Positions 8,112 to 17,584 of a stretch of 64,000 nucleotides of DNA are shown here, in pieces. This DNA comes from DASUDX01 sp036275365 (GTDB lineage: Bacteria > Pseudomonadota > Gammaproteobacteria > Nevskiales > Nevskiaceae). Position 1 is the stretch's first letter, and every line of letters begins with the position of its first letter. The notes beneath the pieces are model-generated. The model was not told the DNA's origin. It saw nothing but the letters and a program-made list of their open reading frames with translations, and did not search any database. The position numbers were made by a program, and so were the translations under genes. The DNA is taken from assembly GCA_036275365.1 (NCBI GenBank), contig DASUDX010000136.1:1-64000 (forward strand), given 5' to 3'.

Positions 8112-9059
8112 TCAGAGGGCCGCGTAGCGGTCGGTGGCCTGGATCAGCGCGCGCAGGATGCCGGCCTCGCTCGCCGCATGACCGGCGTCACCCACCACCT
8201 GGAACTGCGCCTCCGGCCAGGCCCGGTGCAGATCCCAGGCCGAGCGCATCGGGCAGACCACGTCATAGCGGCCCTGCACGATGGTGGCCGGCAGATGGCG
8301 GATGCGCGAGACATCCTCCAGCAGCTGGTTGGGCCGCTCGAAGAAGCCGCCGTTGACGAAGTAATGGCACTCGATACGGGCGAAGGCATCGGCGAACAGG
8401 TCCTCGCCGAAGCGCGCCAGCATGTCGCTGCTCGGAATCAGCTTGGAGGTGGCGCCTTCCCAGACGCTCCAGGCCTTGGCCGCCTGGCGGCGCACGGCGG
8501 GGTCCTCGCTGGTGAGCCGGCGGTAGTAGGCCATCACCAGGTCGTCGCGCTCGGCCTCGGGGATTGGCGCCAGGTAATGCTCCCAGGCGTCCGGATAAAT
8601 CCAGTTGCAGCCCTCCTGGTAGAACCAGCGGATCTCCTCCGGACGCAGCAGGAAGATGCCGCGCAGCACCAGCGCCTTGCAGGCCTCCGGATGACGCTCG
8701 GCATAGGCCAGGGCCAGGGTCGAGCCCCAGGAGCCGCCGAACACCACCCAGCGCTCGATGCCGAGGTGACGGCGGATCGCCTCCATGTCCGCCACCAGAT
8801 CCCAGGTGGTGTTCTCGCGCAGCTCGGCGTGCGGGGTGGAGCGCCCGCAGCCGCGCTGGTCGAACAGCACGATGCGGTAGCGGCGCGGATCGAAGAACTG
8901 GCGGTGCCAGGGCTCGCAGCCGCCGCCGGGCCCGCCATGGACGAACACCACCGGCCGCCCCTGCGGATGGCCGCATTCCTCCACATAGATCTCGTGCAGG
9001 CTGGAGACGCGCAGGCGATGGGTGGCGTAGGGCTCGATGGCCGGATAGGGCTGGGACAT
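8112..9059 (-). CDS. pip: Proline iminopeptidase (prolyl aminopeptidase)
   Basis: This alpha/beta hydrolase removes N-terminal proline from peptides. The oxyanion HGGPGGG motif, nucleophile elbow GGSWGS, acid in QGRYDVVCP and His in GDAGHAASE form the complete catalytic set of the S33 family. I chose the ATG at 9059 (MSQPYPAIEPY), giving 315 residues, the usual length; the longer frame upstream has no family similarity. It has no signal peptide, so it is cytoplasmic. It is divergent from the HDOD gene across a 110-base gap holding unusual palindromes. Confidence 0.95.
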   Translation of the reverse strand: MSQPYPAIEPYATHRLRVSSLHEIYVEECGHPQGRPVVFVHGGPGGGCEPWHRQFFDPRRYRIVLFDQRGCGRSTPHAELRENTTWDLVADMEAIRRHLGIERWVVFGGSWGSTLALAYAERHPEACKALVLRGIFLLRPEEIRWFYQEGCNWIYPDAWEHYLAPIPEAERDDLVMAYYRRLTSEDPAVRRQAAKAWSVWEGATSKLIPSSDMLARFGEDLFADAFARIECHYFVNGGFFERPNQLLEDVSRIRHLPATIVQGRYDVVCPMRSAWDLHRAWPEAQFQVVGDAGHAASEAGILRALIQATDRYAAL

Positions 9060-9125
9060 GGAGGAGGTGCCGGCGGAAGTGGCGGCCAGCTTAGCCGGGG
9101 CCGGCGGCGGCGGGAACGGAAATTG

Positions 9126-9145
9126 CCCCCGGGGGATATCCCCCC
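9126..9145. promoter_or_regulatory. Overlapping C/G palindromes between pip and the HDOD gene
   Basis: A CCCCCGGGGG palindrome (9126-9135) overlaps a GGGGGATATCCCCC palindrome (9131-9144), followed by further C-runs. The site is central in the divergent intergenic region, about 25 bases upstream of the HDOD start. It could bind a dimeric regulator or form an RNA hairpin; no known site is recognised. Confidence 0.3.
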
Positions 9146-9169
9146 TAGCCCCCGTCAGGGAGTCGTCAC

Positions 9170-10033
9170 ATGCCCCCGCACAGCGCCGCGGTCGCCGAGG
9201 TCGAGAAAGCCCTGCTGCCGCGCATCGAAAGCGCCCTGGCCGAGGGCCGGCTGCGCCTGCCCACCCTGCCCACCGTGGCGCTGAAGGTGCGACGGGTGGC
9301 GGCGGACCCCAATGCCGGCGTCGACGAGCTGGCCCAGGCCATCGCCAGCGATGTGGCACTCACCGCCCGGCTGATCGCGGTGGCCAACAGCGCGGCGCTG
9401 TCGCGCGGGGTGCCGGTGCAGTCCCTGCGCCAGGCCCTGGTTCGGCTGGGGCTGAACCATGCCCGCGACCTGGTCTGCGCGATCGCCGTCGAACAGAGCT
9501 TCAACCCGCGCTCGCTGAGCCTGCGCACCCGGCTGGTGGATATCTGGAGCCACAGCAAGGATGTCGCCGCGATCAGCGCGGTGCTGGCCGCCCACTTCAG
9601 CCGGGTGTCGGCGGAGTCGGCCCTGCTCGCCGGCCTGCTCCACGAGGTCGGCAGTCTGCCGCTGCTGGCCTGGCTGGAAAGCGAGGGCGAGGCGATGGAC
9701 CTGCACCCGGCCGAGATCGAAGCGGTGCTCGACCATCTCAAGGGCCCGGTCGGCGCCCGCGTGCTCGCCGCCTGGGCTTTCCCGGAGTCCCTGGCGCGGG
9801 TGCCGCTGCGCGCCCCTCGCGGCGGGGACAGTGGCGAAGAGCCGGATCTGGTGGATGTGGTGGCGCTGGCCTGCCGCTGTCACGAGCTCGACTGTGGCCG
9901 TGCCATCGAGGGCGATAGCTGGCGGGATTTCCCGCCCGCGCGGCGTCTCGGGTTCCAGGAGCCGGCCGACTATCTCGGCATCGGCCCGCAGCTGCGCCAG
10001 CGCATCCGCGACACCCGCCAGCTGCTGCAGTAG
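9170..10033 (+). CDS. HDOD domain protein
   Basis: The 287-residue product carries an HDOD domain (about residues 25-215), recognisable from RLPTLPTVALKVRRVA, the DVALTARLIAVANSA helix and the later GLLHEVGSLPLLAWL stretch. HDOD proteins are cytoplasmic scaffold or output modules linked to signalling, motility and nucleotide second messengers; they usually lack the catalytic HD pair. No additional receiver, GAF or GGDEF domain is attached. It stands alone, divergent from pip and convergent with the TonB-dependent receptor. The function here is not predictable beyond signal transduction. Confidence 0.85.
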   Translation: MPPHSAAVAEVEKALLPRIESALAEGRLRLPTLPTVALKVRRVAADPNAGVDELAQAIASDVALTARLIAVANSAALSRGVPVQSLRQALVRLGLNHARDLVCAIAVEQSFNPRSLSLRTRLVDIWSHSKDVAAISAVLAAHFSRVSAESALLAGLLHEVGSLPLLAWLESEGEAMDLHPAEIEAVLDHLKGPVGARVLAAWAFPESLARVPLRAPRGGDSGEEPDLVDVVALACRCHELDCGRAIEGDSWRDFPPARRLGFQEPADYLGIGPQLRQRIRDTRQLLQ

Positions 10034-10054
10034 GCCGCAGCCAAGCGGGGCCGA

Positions 10055-12508
10055 TCAGAAGTCCCAGTTCAGGCGCAGCCCCAGGGTGCGCGGCGGTGCC
10101 AGCGTGGTGTTGGCACCGAAGTCGGTGGCGATCACGCCCTGGCTGTAGAGGGTCTCGCCGAGGTTGCGGCCGAAGGCGGTGAGCCGCAGGCCCGAGCGCC
10201 GATGCAGATAGGACAGCCTCAGCCCGTAGACGGTGTAGCGCGGCTGGTCGAAGCGGGGATCGTTGGAGGCGGCGTAGAAGAAGCCGTCGTTGTGGTAGAG
10301 ATCGCCGCCCAGCTCCAGACGCCCGGCCGCGATATCCCAGGCCTTGGACAGACCCACCACGCCGGTGAACTCCGGGGTGCGCACGGTGCGGCGTCCGCTG
10401 TAGTCGTTGTCCGAGCGGAACAGGCCGCTGCCCTCGGGGTAGAGCGCGCTCGGCTGGTCATCAAAGCCCGAGGCATCCGTGTAGCGCAGATAGCGTCCAT
10501 CCAGCCAGGCACCGGAGAGGGTCAGCACCAGGCGCTCGATGCGCTGGGGCCAGAGGTTGATGCGGGCGTCGAAATCCACCCCCTCTACCTGTGCCGCCTC
10601 GGCGTTCTCGAAGCTCACCGCGCCGCCCTGCAGCAGCGAGATGAACTGGACCTGGAAGTTCTCGATCTGGTAGCGGAAGGCCGCCAGATTGAACTGCAGC
10701 TGTCCTTCAAACAGGGTGGTCTTGAGGCCGACCTCGCGCGCCTCCAGCGCCTCCGGTTCGACGAAGGCCGGGGGCTGGTAGATCGCCACTGCGTTGTAGG
10801 TCGAGGACTTCAGCGCCCGCTGGTAGCTGGCGTAGAGCAGCGTATCGGCTCCGAACGGGCGCAGCTCGAGGGCGAACTTCGGCTTGGTGCTGGTGGTGTT
10901 GTCGCGGGTGGGAACGGTGTTGCCGTCGGCATCACGGGCGCCGATCTCGTTCCAGTTGAACAGGGTCTGGAAGCCGCCGTCGTCGAGAAACAGACCCGAG
11001 TCCGAGCGGATCAGATAGCGGTCCTCGTCCTGGTAGCGCAGTCCGGCGGTGAGGCCCAGCCAGTCGAAGGGCTGAACCGTCAGCTGGGCGAAGGCCGCCT
11101 TGGAGAGCGTGCCGAGAATGCCGTGGAAGGCGATGTCGCCATTCGGGATGTTGAGGTTGGCGGCGCGCAGCAGATCGAGCAGGGGGTCGGGCAGGGACAG
11201 CCCCCCGGCCTGCTGGTTGGCGAGGTCCAGGCCGCCGGCCTGCAGATTGGCCGGATCGAAGCCCTGGGCACTCTTGAAGTAATAGCCGCCGACGATCCAG
11301 CGGAACCACTCGGACAGCGGGCTGCCATCGTGCGAGAGCAGCTGCAGCTCGGCGGTATCCACCCGCGCGAAGTTGCGCTTCTGATCGAAGGCGGCCAGCG
11401 CGCGGGCCGAGCCATCGAAGTCGTAGATAAACACGGACTCTGCCTGCTGGTGGCTGCCGAGCGCGCGCAGTTCCAGCCAGGGCAGCCGGAAGCTGACCCG
11501 TCCGTAGAGCACCTCGTTGTCGAAGTCGAGGAAGGAGGGGGTGCTCAGCGCCCCCTCGTAGCCGCGTTGCGCCTCGATGCAGAACGGCGAGTCGAACGGC
11601 AGCGCGCAGGGCTGGCTGAAGGCCGGAAGCGGTTCCGCATTGAGCTGGTAGGCGCTGCCGACGCCGGTCTGGGTCACCCGGAGCCCGGCAAGCATCAGGT
11701 CCAGCTCCTCCAGGGGTTGCAGCCGCAGCTTCAGCCGCGCACCCCGCGAGCGCTCCAGCGGCAGCGGTTCTCCATTGGCGGTACCGGTGTAGTGGTTGTC
11801 CGCGCGGTTGTCGTAGGCGCTGATGTTGAGCGCCGCCCAGCGGCTGACCGGGAGGTTCTGGTAGAGCCGAAAAAAGCGGGTGTCGCGCTGCCCGAACACC
11901 GCCTGGATCGAGGTTTCCGCCTGGTCAAACTGGGGGTCGCGGGTCAGTACGCTGATCGCCCCGCCCACGGCATTGCGACCGAACAGCGTGCCCTGCGGGC
12001 CCTTGAGCACCTCCACGCGTTCCACCGCGCCGAAGTCCTGATCCAGCCCCTGCGCGAACGGGAAGTAGATGGCGTCGACATAACTCGCCACCGACGGATC
12101 GCCGTTGAGGAACACATCCGAGCCGACCCCGCGCAGGTAGATCGTGGTGAACTGCGCCACGTCATTCACGTCCAGCCCCGGCACCGCCTGCTGCAGCGAG
12201 AACTGATCGGTGATCTGGCGATCGTCCAGGGTCTTGGGCCCGAAGGCCTGGACCGAGATGGGCACGTCCTGGACGTCCTCCTCGCGCTTCTGCGCGGTCA
12301 CCACCACCCGCTCGAGGGCGACGGTGTCCTCGGCCGCCACGGCGGCGGCCGGCTCCGATGGCTCGCGCAGTGGCGTCACCGCGAGGCTGGCGGGCGGATC
12401 GGCGGCCGGCGCCTCCCCCTGGGCGAGGCCGGGCAGCGGGGTCATCAGCCCGGTCCACAGCATCCAGGCAAGGCCGACCGGGCGCGGTACAAAAGAAGTC
12501 CTTTTCAT
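10055..12508 (-). CDS. TonB-dependent outer-membrane receptor
   Basis: This 817-residue outer-membrane active transporter takes up a large ligand using TonB energy. A signal peptide spans about residues 1-30. A TonB box (ERVVVTAQKRE) is followed by the plug domain (DVPISVQAFGPKTLDD to VERVEVLKGPQGTLFGRNA), then a 22-strand barrel ending in the canonical terminal aromatic residue (LRLNWDF). The ATG at 12508 (MKRTSF) was preferred over an upstream GTG because it begins a proper signal peptide. The sequence resembles the large class annotated for sugars, terpenoids or siderophores; substrate cannot be named. No FecI/FecR or transport partner adjoins it. Confidence 0.93.
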   Translation of the reverse strand: MKRTSFVPRPVGLAWMLWTGLMTPLPGLAQGEAPAADPPASLAVTPLREPSEPAAAVAAEDTVALERVVVTAQKREEDVQDVPISVQAFGPKTLDDRQITDQFSLQQAVPGLDVNDVAQFTTIYLRGVGSDVFLNGDPSVASYVDAIYFPFAQGLDQDFGAVERVEVLKGPQGTLFGRNAVGGAISVLTRDPQFDQAETSIQAVFGQRDTRFFRLYQNLPVSRWAALNISAYDNRADNHYTGTANGEPLPLERSRGARLKLRLQPLEELDLMLAGLRVTQTGVGSAYQLNAEPLPAFSQPCALPFDSPFCIEAQRGYEGALSTPSFLDFDNEVLYGRVSFRLPWLELRALGSHQQAESVFIYDFDGSARALAAFDQKRNFARVDTAELQLLSHDGSPLSEWFRWIVGGYYFKSAQGFDPANLQAGGLDLANQQAGGLSLPDPLLDLLRAANLNIPNGDIAFHGILGTLSKAAFAQLTVQPFDWLGLTAGLRYQDEDRYLIRSDSGLFLDDGGFQTLFNWNEIGARDADGNTVPTRDNTTSTKPKFALELRPFGADTLLYASYQRALKSSTYNAVAIYQPPAFVEPEALEAREVGLKTTLFEGQLQFNLAAFRYQIENFQVQFISLLQGGAVSFENAEAAQVEGVDFDARINLWPQRIERLVLTLSGAWLDGRYLRYTDASGFDDQPSALYPEGSGLFRSDNDYSGRRTVRTPEFTGVVGLSKAWDIAAGRLELGGDLYHNDGFFYAASNDPRFDQPRYTVYGLRLSYLHRRSGLRLTAFGRNLGETLYSQGVIATDFGANTTLAPPRTLGLRLNWDF

Positions 12509-12809
12509 CGGCCGCCACACTAGAGACGCGCGCCTAGGTCCTTCCAATAACTTTTCTCGCCGATCGGTGCCCCTGCGGTTATAAGCCGCGGGTGATCCGG
12601 CGAGGCGGCTTCGGTCAGCGCCCGCGGGGCGCCGCCGGGAAGGGCCTGCGACCTGACGCCGTCATCGCCCCGAGGGCGGGTCGCAGCGGGCGGTGCCGGC
12701 TGCGCAGGCTCCGCGGCGGCTGTGACAATTTCATTGATAATGTGTGGAGGCCGGGCTAGCATCCGGTCACCGGGGATGTACCGCTTCGCGCCTCCCCAGC
12801 GCATTGTGA
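12509..12809. other. Divergent intergenic region between the TonB receptor and the lytic transglycosylase
   Basis: This 301-base stretch has no convincing gene; a 99-codon minus-strand frame here has no ribosome-binding site or recognisable motif. It holds the promoter proposed for the lytic transglycosylase at 12734-12762. Towards the receptor, a weaker TTGGAA, 17 bases, TCTAGT pair (12547 down to 12519, minus strand) could drive the receptor gene but would leave almost no leader. A near-palindrome centred on TTATAA lies around 12577-12591. Confidence 0.5.
12734..12762 (+). promoter_or_regulatory. Sigma-70-type promoter for the lytic transglycosylase gene
   Basis: TTGATA (12734-12739) and TAGCAT (12757-12762) are separated by 17 bases in a locally AT-richer patch. 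The predicted start near 12769 would give a leader of about 40 bases before the ATG at 12810. Confidence 0.5.
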
Positions 12810-14438
12810 ATGGATGCATCGATGTCCCGACTGGGCGCCCTGCTGTGTCTTGCCGTTCTCGCCCTCGCCTCGCCGCCGCGGGCCGCTGCCGCGCCGGTCA
12901 CCGCCGACGATCCGGACTTTCCCCGCTACGAGCGCCTGAAGCCCGCCATCGCCTTCTGGACCGATGTCTTCGGCCAGTACTCCGAGCACCAGAGCGTCAT
13001 CCACTCCAGCGTCTATCCGGGCAAGGTCTTCGAGGTGATCGACCTGCGTGCCGAGGCGGCGCGTCTGGACAAGCCGGCGCTGGCCAGGCTGCGGGCCGAG
13101 CGCGAGAAGGCGGCCAAGGCCAGGATCGACCGCCTGCTCGCCGAGGTGCATGCCCGCCGGGGCCAGCCCGAGCAGCTCGATGCCGAGCAGCGGCGGGTCT
13201 GGGAGCTGTTCCGCGACATCAAGGGCGATGATCGCTATCGCGAGGCGATCGGCAGCTTCCGCGCCCAGCGCGGGCTCAAGGAGCGCACCCGCCAGGCGCT
13301 GGAGATCTCGGGCAAGTATCTGCCGGAGATGGAGGCGATCTTCACCAGCTACGGCCTGCCGGTGGCGCTGACCCGTCTCCCGCTGGTGGAGTCGAGCTTC
13401 AATGTCGAGGCCTATTCCAAGGTGGGTGCCGCCGGGCTGTGGCAGTTCATGCCGGCCTCCGCAAAGATCTACATGCGCCTGAACGAAGTCGTCGATGACC
13501 GGCGCGACCCCTGGGCCAGCACCCATGGCGCGGCCAAGCATCTGCGCGATGACTACGCGATGCTCGGTGCCTGGCCGCTGGCCCTGACCGCCTACAACCA
13601 CGGCCGTGGCGGCGTCTCGCGAGGGCTGCAGAAGACCGGCGGGCGCACCCTGATGGACCTGATCGACCGCTATCAGGCCAAGAGCTTCGGCTTTGCCTCG
13701 CGCAACTTCTACGCCGAGTTCCTCGCCGCCAGCGATGTCGAGCGCGAGTGGCGCCGCCATTTCGGCGAGGACCTGCAGCGCCGTCCGCTGCTGCGCTACG
13801 AGACCGTCGAGACCCGCCACTATGTGCCCTACGAGACCCTGCGCCGGCTCTGCGGGGCGGACGACGAGCTGTTCCGCAAGCTCAACCCGGCCTATCGCCC
13901 GGAGGTGATGGACGGCAAGCTCTATGTGCCGCCGGGCCATCTGATCCGGGTGCCGGCCGGTTCCGCCGAGCCCTTCTCGGTGGCCTACGCCAAGCTCGGC
14001 GACAACGAGCGCTTCTCCAGCCAGCGCGTCTACTTCCTGCAACACCGCGTCAGCCGCGGCGAGACGCTCGGCCGCATCGCCAGCCGCTACGGGGTCTCGG
14101 TGAAGGCGATCCAGTCCGCCAGCGGGCTGAAGAACGCCGGCAGCATCCGCATCGGCCAGCTGCTGAAGATCCCGCCGCGCGAGGAAGCGCGGCCCGGTCC
14201 GGTGACGGTGGCGGTGGGCGAGTCCAAGCCCGGGCTCACCCGCGAGGAAACCCGTGCCGCCGAGCAGGCGCGCCAGCCGGTTCGCAACCCCCGCGTGCAC
14301 AAGGTGCGGGCCGGGCAGACGCTCTCGTCGATCGCCAAGCAGTACCGGGTGTCGGTGGCGAGCCTGCGCGACGCCAACGCGCTCGGCAGCTCCAGCCACA
14401 TCCGCGCCGGTCAGCGGCTGACCATCCCCGCGAGCTGA
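12810..14438 (+). CDS. mltD: MltD-like membrane-bound lytic murein transglycosylase with LysM domains
   Basis: This enzyme cleaves peptidoglycan glycan strands in the periplasm. The 542-residue protein has a signal peptide (about 1-28), a long helical N-terminal part, an SLT domain (about 165-310) with catalytic Glu194 in LPLVESSFN and the GLWQFMPASA and ALTAYNHG motifs, and two C-terminal LysM peptidoglycan-binding repeats (about 418-462 and 495-540, HRVSRGETLGRIA and HKVRAGQTLSSIA). There is no lipobox, unlike Escherichia coli MltD, so membrane attachment is uncertain. An alternative ATG lies four codons downstream at 12822. It is convergent with mutM, leaving a 4-base gap. Confidence 0.92.
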   Translation: MDASMSRLGALLCLAVLALASPPRAAAAPVTADDPDFPRYERLKPAIAFWTDVFGQYSEHQSVIHSSVYPGKVFEVIDLRAEAARLDKPALARLRAEREKAAKARIDRLLAEVHARRGQPEQLDAEQRRVWELFRDIKGDDRYREAIGSFRAQRGLKERTRQALEISGKYLPEMEAIFTSYGLPVALTRLPLVESSFNVEAYSKVGAAGLWQFMPASAKIYMRLNEVVDDRRDPWASTHGAAKHLRDDYAMLGAWPLALTAYNHGRGGVSRGLQKTGGRTLMDLIDRYQAKSFGFASRNFYAEFLAASDVEREWRRHFGEDLQRRPLLRYETVETRHYVPYETLRRLCGADDELFRKLNPAYRPEVMDGKLYVPPGHLIRVPAGSAEPFSVAYAKLGDNERFSSQRVYFLQHRVSRGETLGRIASRYGVSVKAIQSASGLKNAGSIRIGQLLKIPPREEARPGPVTVAVGESKPGLTREETRAAEQARQPVRNPRVHKVRAGQTLSSIAKQYRVSVASLRDANALGSSSHIRAGQRLTIPAS

Positions 14439-14442
14439 GCCT

Positions 14443-15261
14443 TCAGCGCTGGCAGCGCGGGCACCAGCAGCTGGCCCGCTGACCCAGCCGCTGGCCGCGG
14501 ATCCGGCTGCCGCAGACCCGGCAGGGCTGACCCTCGCGGCCGTAGACATAGAGATCCTGCTGGAAGTAACCGGCCTCGCCGTGGGCGCCGGCGAAATCGC
14601 GCAGCGTGGTGCCGCCCTGCTCCACCGCCTCGGCCAGGACCTCGCGGATGCACTGCGCCAGCCGCGCGCACTGCTGGCGGTTCAGGCGGCCGGCCGGCTT
14701 CTGCGGGCGGATGCCGGCGCGGAACAGGCTCTCGGCGGCGTAGATGTTGCCGGCACCGACCACCACCGCGCCGTCCATGATGAAGGTCTTGACCGCGGCG
14801 CTGCGCCCGCGCGAGAGCCGGTACAGGTGCTCGCCGTCGAAGGCCTCGGAGAAGGGCTCCGGGCCGAGGTGATCGAGCAGCGGGTGGTGGTCCTGTCCGC
14901 CGGGCCAGAGCAGCACCGCACCGAAGCGGCGGGGATCGTTGAAGCGCAGCAGACGGTCGGCGCCAAGCTGCAGATCGAGATGGTCGTGCTTGCGCAGAGG
15001 GGTCGCCGGATCCAGCACGAACAGGCGCCCGGACATGCCCAGATGCACGATCAGGCGATCACCGCCGGCCAGCGTCAGCCACAGGTACTTGCCGCGGCGG
15101 CCGGTACCGGTCACCGCTTGGCCCTCCAGGCGCGTGGCCAGATCCGCCTCGACCGGCCAGCGCAGGCGGGTCTCGCGGATCACCGCGCGCTCGATGCGCC
15201 GGCCCACGACAAAGGGATCCAGCCCGCGGCGGATGGTCTCGACTTCGGGCAGCTCGGGCAT
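14443..15261 (-). CDS. mutM: Formamidopyrimidine-DNA glycosylase
   Basis: This base-excision repair enzyme removes 8-oxoguanine and formamidopyrimidines. The 272-residue length is standard. Catalytic Pro2 and Glu3 are present in MPELPEVETIRRGL, as are the GRRGKYLW lysine region and the NIYAAESLFRAGI segment. The C-terminal zinc finger is complete (CRVCG near residue 248 to CWCPRC at the end). It lies 12 bases downstream of the prolyl oligopeptidase gene on the same strand and is probably co-transcribed, although the functions are unrelated. Confidence 0.97.
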   Translation of the reverse strand: MPELPEVETIRRGLDPFVVGRRIERAVIRETRLRWPVEADLATRLEGQAVTGTGRRGKYLWLTLAGGDRLIVHLGMSGRLFVLDPATPLRKHDHLDLQLGADRLLRFNDPRRFGAVLLWPGGQDHHPLLDHLGPEPFSEAFDGEHLYRLSRGRSAAVKTFIMDGAVVVGAGNIYAAESLFRAGIRPQKPAGRLNRQQCARLAQCIREVLAEAVEQGGTTLRDFAGAHGEAGYFQQDLYVYGREGQPCRVCGSRIRGQRLGQRASCWCPRCQR

Positions 15262-15273
15262 GTGCGGATCCCG

Positions 15274-17412
15274 TCAGTCGGCGACGAACTCCCACAGGAA
15301 GGCCATCTTGTCGGCCTCTTCCTCGATCACCTTGCTCACCGGCTTGCCGGCCCCGTGGCCGGCGTCGCGGTCGACGCGGATCAGGATCGGCGCCGGTCCG
15401 GCCTGGGCCGCCTGCAGCGCGGCGGTGTACTTGTAGCTGTGGGCGGGATGGACGCGGTCATCGTGGTCGCCGGTCATGATCAGCGTCGGCGGGTAGGCGG
15501 TGCCCGGCTTGACCGTGTGCAGCGGCGAGTAGCGGATCAGGGTGTCGAAGCCCTCGCGGGTCTCGCTGCTGCCGTAGTCGCCCTTCCAGGCATAGCCGAC
15601 GGTGAAGGTGTGGAAGCGCAGCATGTCCATCACTCCAACCGTTGCCACCGCGGCGCCCCATAGGCCCGGATGCTGGTTGACCGCGGCGCCGACCAGCAGG
15701 CCGCCGTTGGAGCGACCCCAGATGCCGATGTGCTTGGACGAGGTCCAGCCGCGGTCGATCAGCCAGCCGGCGGCGGCGGCGAAGTCATCGAAGACATTCT
15801 GCTTGCGCGCCCGGGTGCCGGCCTCGTGCCACTCGCGGCCGTACTCGCCGCCGCCGCGCAGATTGGCGACCGCGTAGAGCCCGCCGCGTTCCATCCAGGC
15901 CAGCGCGCTGGGGTCGTAGACCGGCACCTTGGCGATGTCGAACCCGCCGTAGCCGTGCAGATAGGTGGGGATGCGGCCGTTGGGCTTGAGGCCCTTGCGA
16001 TGGCTCAGGAACATCGGAATCCGCGTGCCGTCCTTGCTGGTGTAGAACACCTGCTCGGTGACGAAGTCGGCGGGATCGAACACGGTGCGGGTGCCGGGCA
16101 GGGCCTCGGCCTCGCCGCGGCGCAGGTCCACCCGGTAGGGCGCCACCGGACGGGCGTAGTCGGTGTAGCTGAAGAACAGCTCGGGATCGCTGGCGCCGCA
16201 GCTGAGCCCGGCGATCGAGCCCAGGCCGGGCAGCGTCAGCCGCGGCAGACGGCGCCCGTCGAGGCCGACCCGCTCCAGCCGGCTGGCGGCGTGATGCATG
16301 GTGCGCAGCACCAGCTGGCCGCCGCAGAGATGGGCGGATTCCAGGGTGTCCTCGCTCTGCGCGGCGAGCGTGCGCCAGCGGGCGCGCTCGGGCCGGCGCG
16401 GGTCCAGGCTCACCACCTGGCGCCGCGGCGCGCGCTCGTCGGTGATCACCAGCAGGCGCTCACCGGTGCTGCCCACCACCTCGTACTGGCCCTCGATGGT
16501 GTCGATCACCGACAGCAGCGGCCCCTGCAGGACCGGCTGCACGGGGTTGCCGAGATCGCGCACGCGCAGGCTGTTCTGGTTGCCGGACCCGATGCGCTCG
16601 CTGATCACCAGCCAGCGGCCATCCTCGGTGACCTGGCCATTGACGAACCAGCGCGGCTGGTCCGGGCGCTCGTAGAGCAGCAGGTCCTCGCTCTGCGGGC
16701 TGCGCAGGCGGTGGTAGTAGAGCTTCTGGTGGGCCAGCTCGTCGAACACGGTCTGGTTGAGGCCCTCGCCGCGCGGCGGCACCAGCGGATAGCGCGAGTA
16801 GACGAAGCCGGCGCTGTCGCGGGTCCAGCTGGCGCCGGAGAACTTGATGCGCTCCAGCGTCTCCGGCAGATCCTCGCCGGTTTCCACATTGCGGATGCGG
16901 AACTGGTTCCAGTCCGAGCCGGCCTTGGCGGTGCCGTATACCACCCAGCGGCCATCCGGGGAGACGCTGAACTGGGTCAGCGCCACGGTGCCATCGGCGG
17001 ACAGCCCGTTGGGGTCGATCAGGATCCGCGCGGCGCGCTCCGGGTGATCCTGCACATAGAGCGGGGCCTGGTTGCGGCTGCCGTCGTTGTAGGTGAAGAA
17101 CAGGCGACCGGCCACCTTCTCCGGGGTGCCCATGCGCGGGGTGTTCCACAGCGCCGTCAGCCGCTCGGCGAACTCGGCGCGGGCCGGCAGCGAGGCCAGC
17201 AGCGGCAGGCTCAGACCGTTCTGGGCATCGATCCAGCGGCGCGTGTCGGGGGCATCCAGATCCTCCAGCCAGCGCCAGGGATCGGCCACCGGGGTGCCGT
17301 GGTAGTCGTCCACCACCGGGCCGCGCGGACTGGGCGGGTAGAGCAGGGGCGCGGCGCTGGCCGCGCCCAGGGTCAGCAGCAACAGCAGGAAGGAGACGGT
17401 ACGCAGCGTCAT
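15274..17412 (-). CDS. Prolyl oligopeptidase family (S9) serine peptidase, exported
   Basis: The 712-residue protein has a signal peptide (about 1-20, ending ASAAP), a seven-bladed propeller (about 80-420) and a C-terminal alpha/beta hydrolase domain. The triad is visible: Ser in GRSNGGLLVGA, Asp in TGDHDDRVHPAHSYKY, and His in DAGHGAGKP. It cuts after proline in short peptides and should act in the periplasm or outside the cell, supplying peptides for nutrition. S9 peptidases with signal peptides are common in Xanthomonadales-type bacteria. It is divergent from the OmpA gene; the 172-base gap contains no clear paired promoter. Confidence 0.95.
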   Translation of the reverse strand: MTLRTVSFLLLLLTLGAASAAPLLYPPSPRGPVVDDYHGTPVADPWRWLEDLDAPDTRRWIDAQNGLSLPLLASLPARAEFAERLTALWNTPRMGTPEKVAGRLFFTYNDGSRNQAPLYVQDHPERAARILIDPNGLSADGTVALTQFSVSPDGRWVVYGTAKAGSDWNQFRIRNVETGEDLPETLERIKFSGASWTRDSAGFVYSRYPLVPPRGEGLNQTVFDELAHQKLYYHRLRSPQSEDLLLYERPDQPRWFVNGQVTEDGRWLVISERIGSGNQNSLRVRDLGNPVQPVLQGPLLSVIDTIEGQYEVVGSTGERLLVITDERAPRRQVVSLDPRRPERARWRTLAAQSEDTLESAHLCGGQLVLRTMHHAASRLERVGLDGRRLPRLTLPGLGSIAGLSCGASDPELFFSYTDYARPVAPYRVDLRRGEAEALPGTRTVFDPADFVTEQVFYTSKDGTRIPMFLSHRKGLKPNGRIPTYLHGYGGFDIAKVPVYDPSALAWMERGGLYAVANLRGGGEYGREWHEAGTRARKQNVFDDFAAAAGWLIDRGWTSSKHIGIWGRSNGGLLVGAAVNQHPGLWGAAVATVGVMDMLRFHTFTVGYAWKGDYGSSETREGFDTLIRYSPLHTVKPGTAYPPTLIMTGDHDDRVHPAHSYKYTAALQAAQAGPAPILIRVDRDAGHGAGKPVSKVIEEEADKMAFLWEFVAD

Positions 17413-17584
17413 GGCGATCTCGCAGGCTGGATGGTGCGGCGCACAACGAAGGCCGCTATCCTAGGCGGGCATTCGAGGTCGCAACCGGATCGGGGCTGCA
17501 GCATAGCGAGGCCCCGCCCCGGCCGGTATGCCGACAGCCGTCCCTCAACCAGAACACTGCGGCCCTGCCGCCCGGAGAGTCATC

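Noticed and set aside
10202..12523. A plus-strand open frame of 773 codons opposite the TonB-dependent receptor
   Set aside because: No domain is recognisable; the receptor on the other strand has signal peptide, TonB box, plug and terminal aromatic residue.
12520..12819. A 99-codon minus-strand frame in the gap between the TonB receptor and the lytic transglycosylase
   Set aside because: No ribosome-binding site or recognisable sequence; it overlaps the transglycosylase promoter and start.
12756..14549. A minus-strand open frame of 597 codons opposite the lytic transglycosylase
   Set aside because: The plus-strand gene has SLT and LysM motifs; the minus frame shows none.
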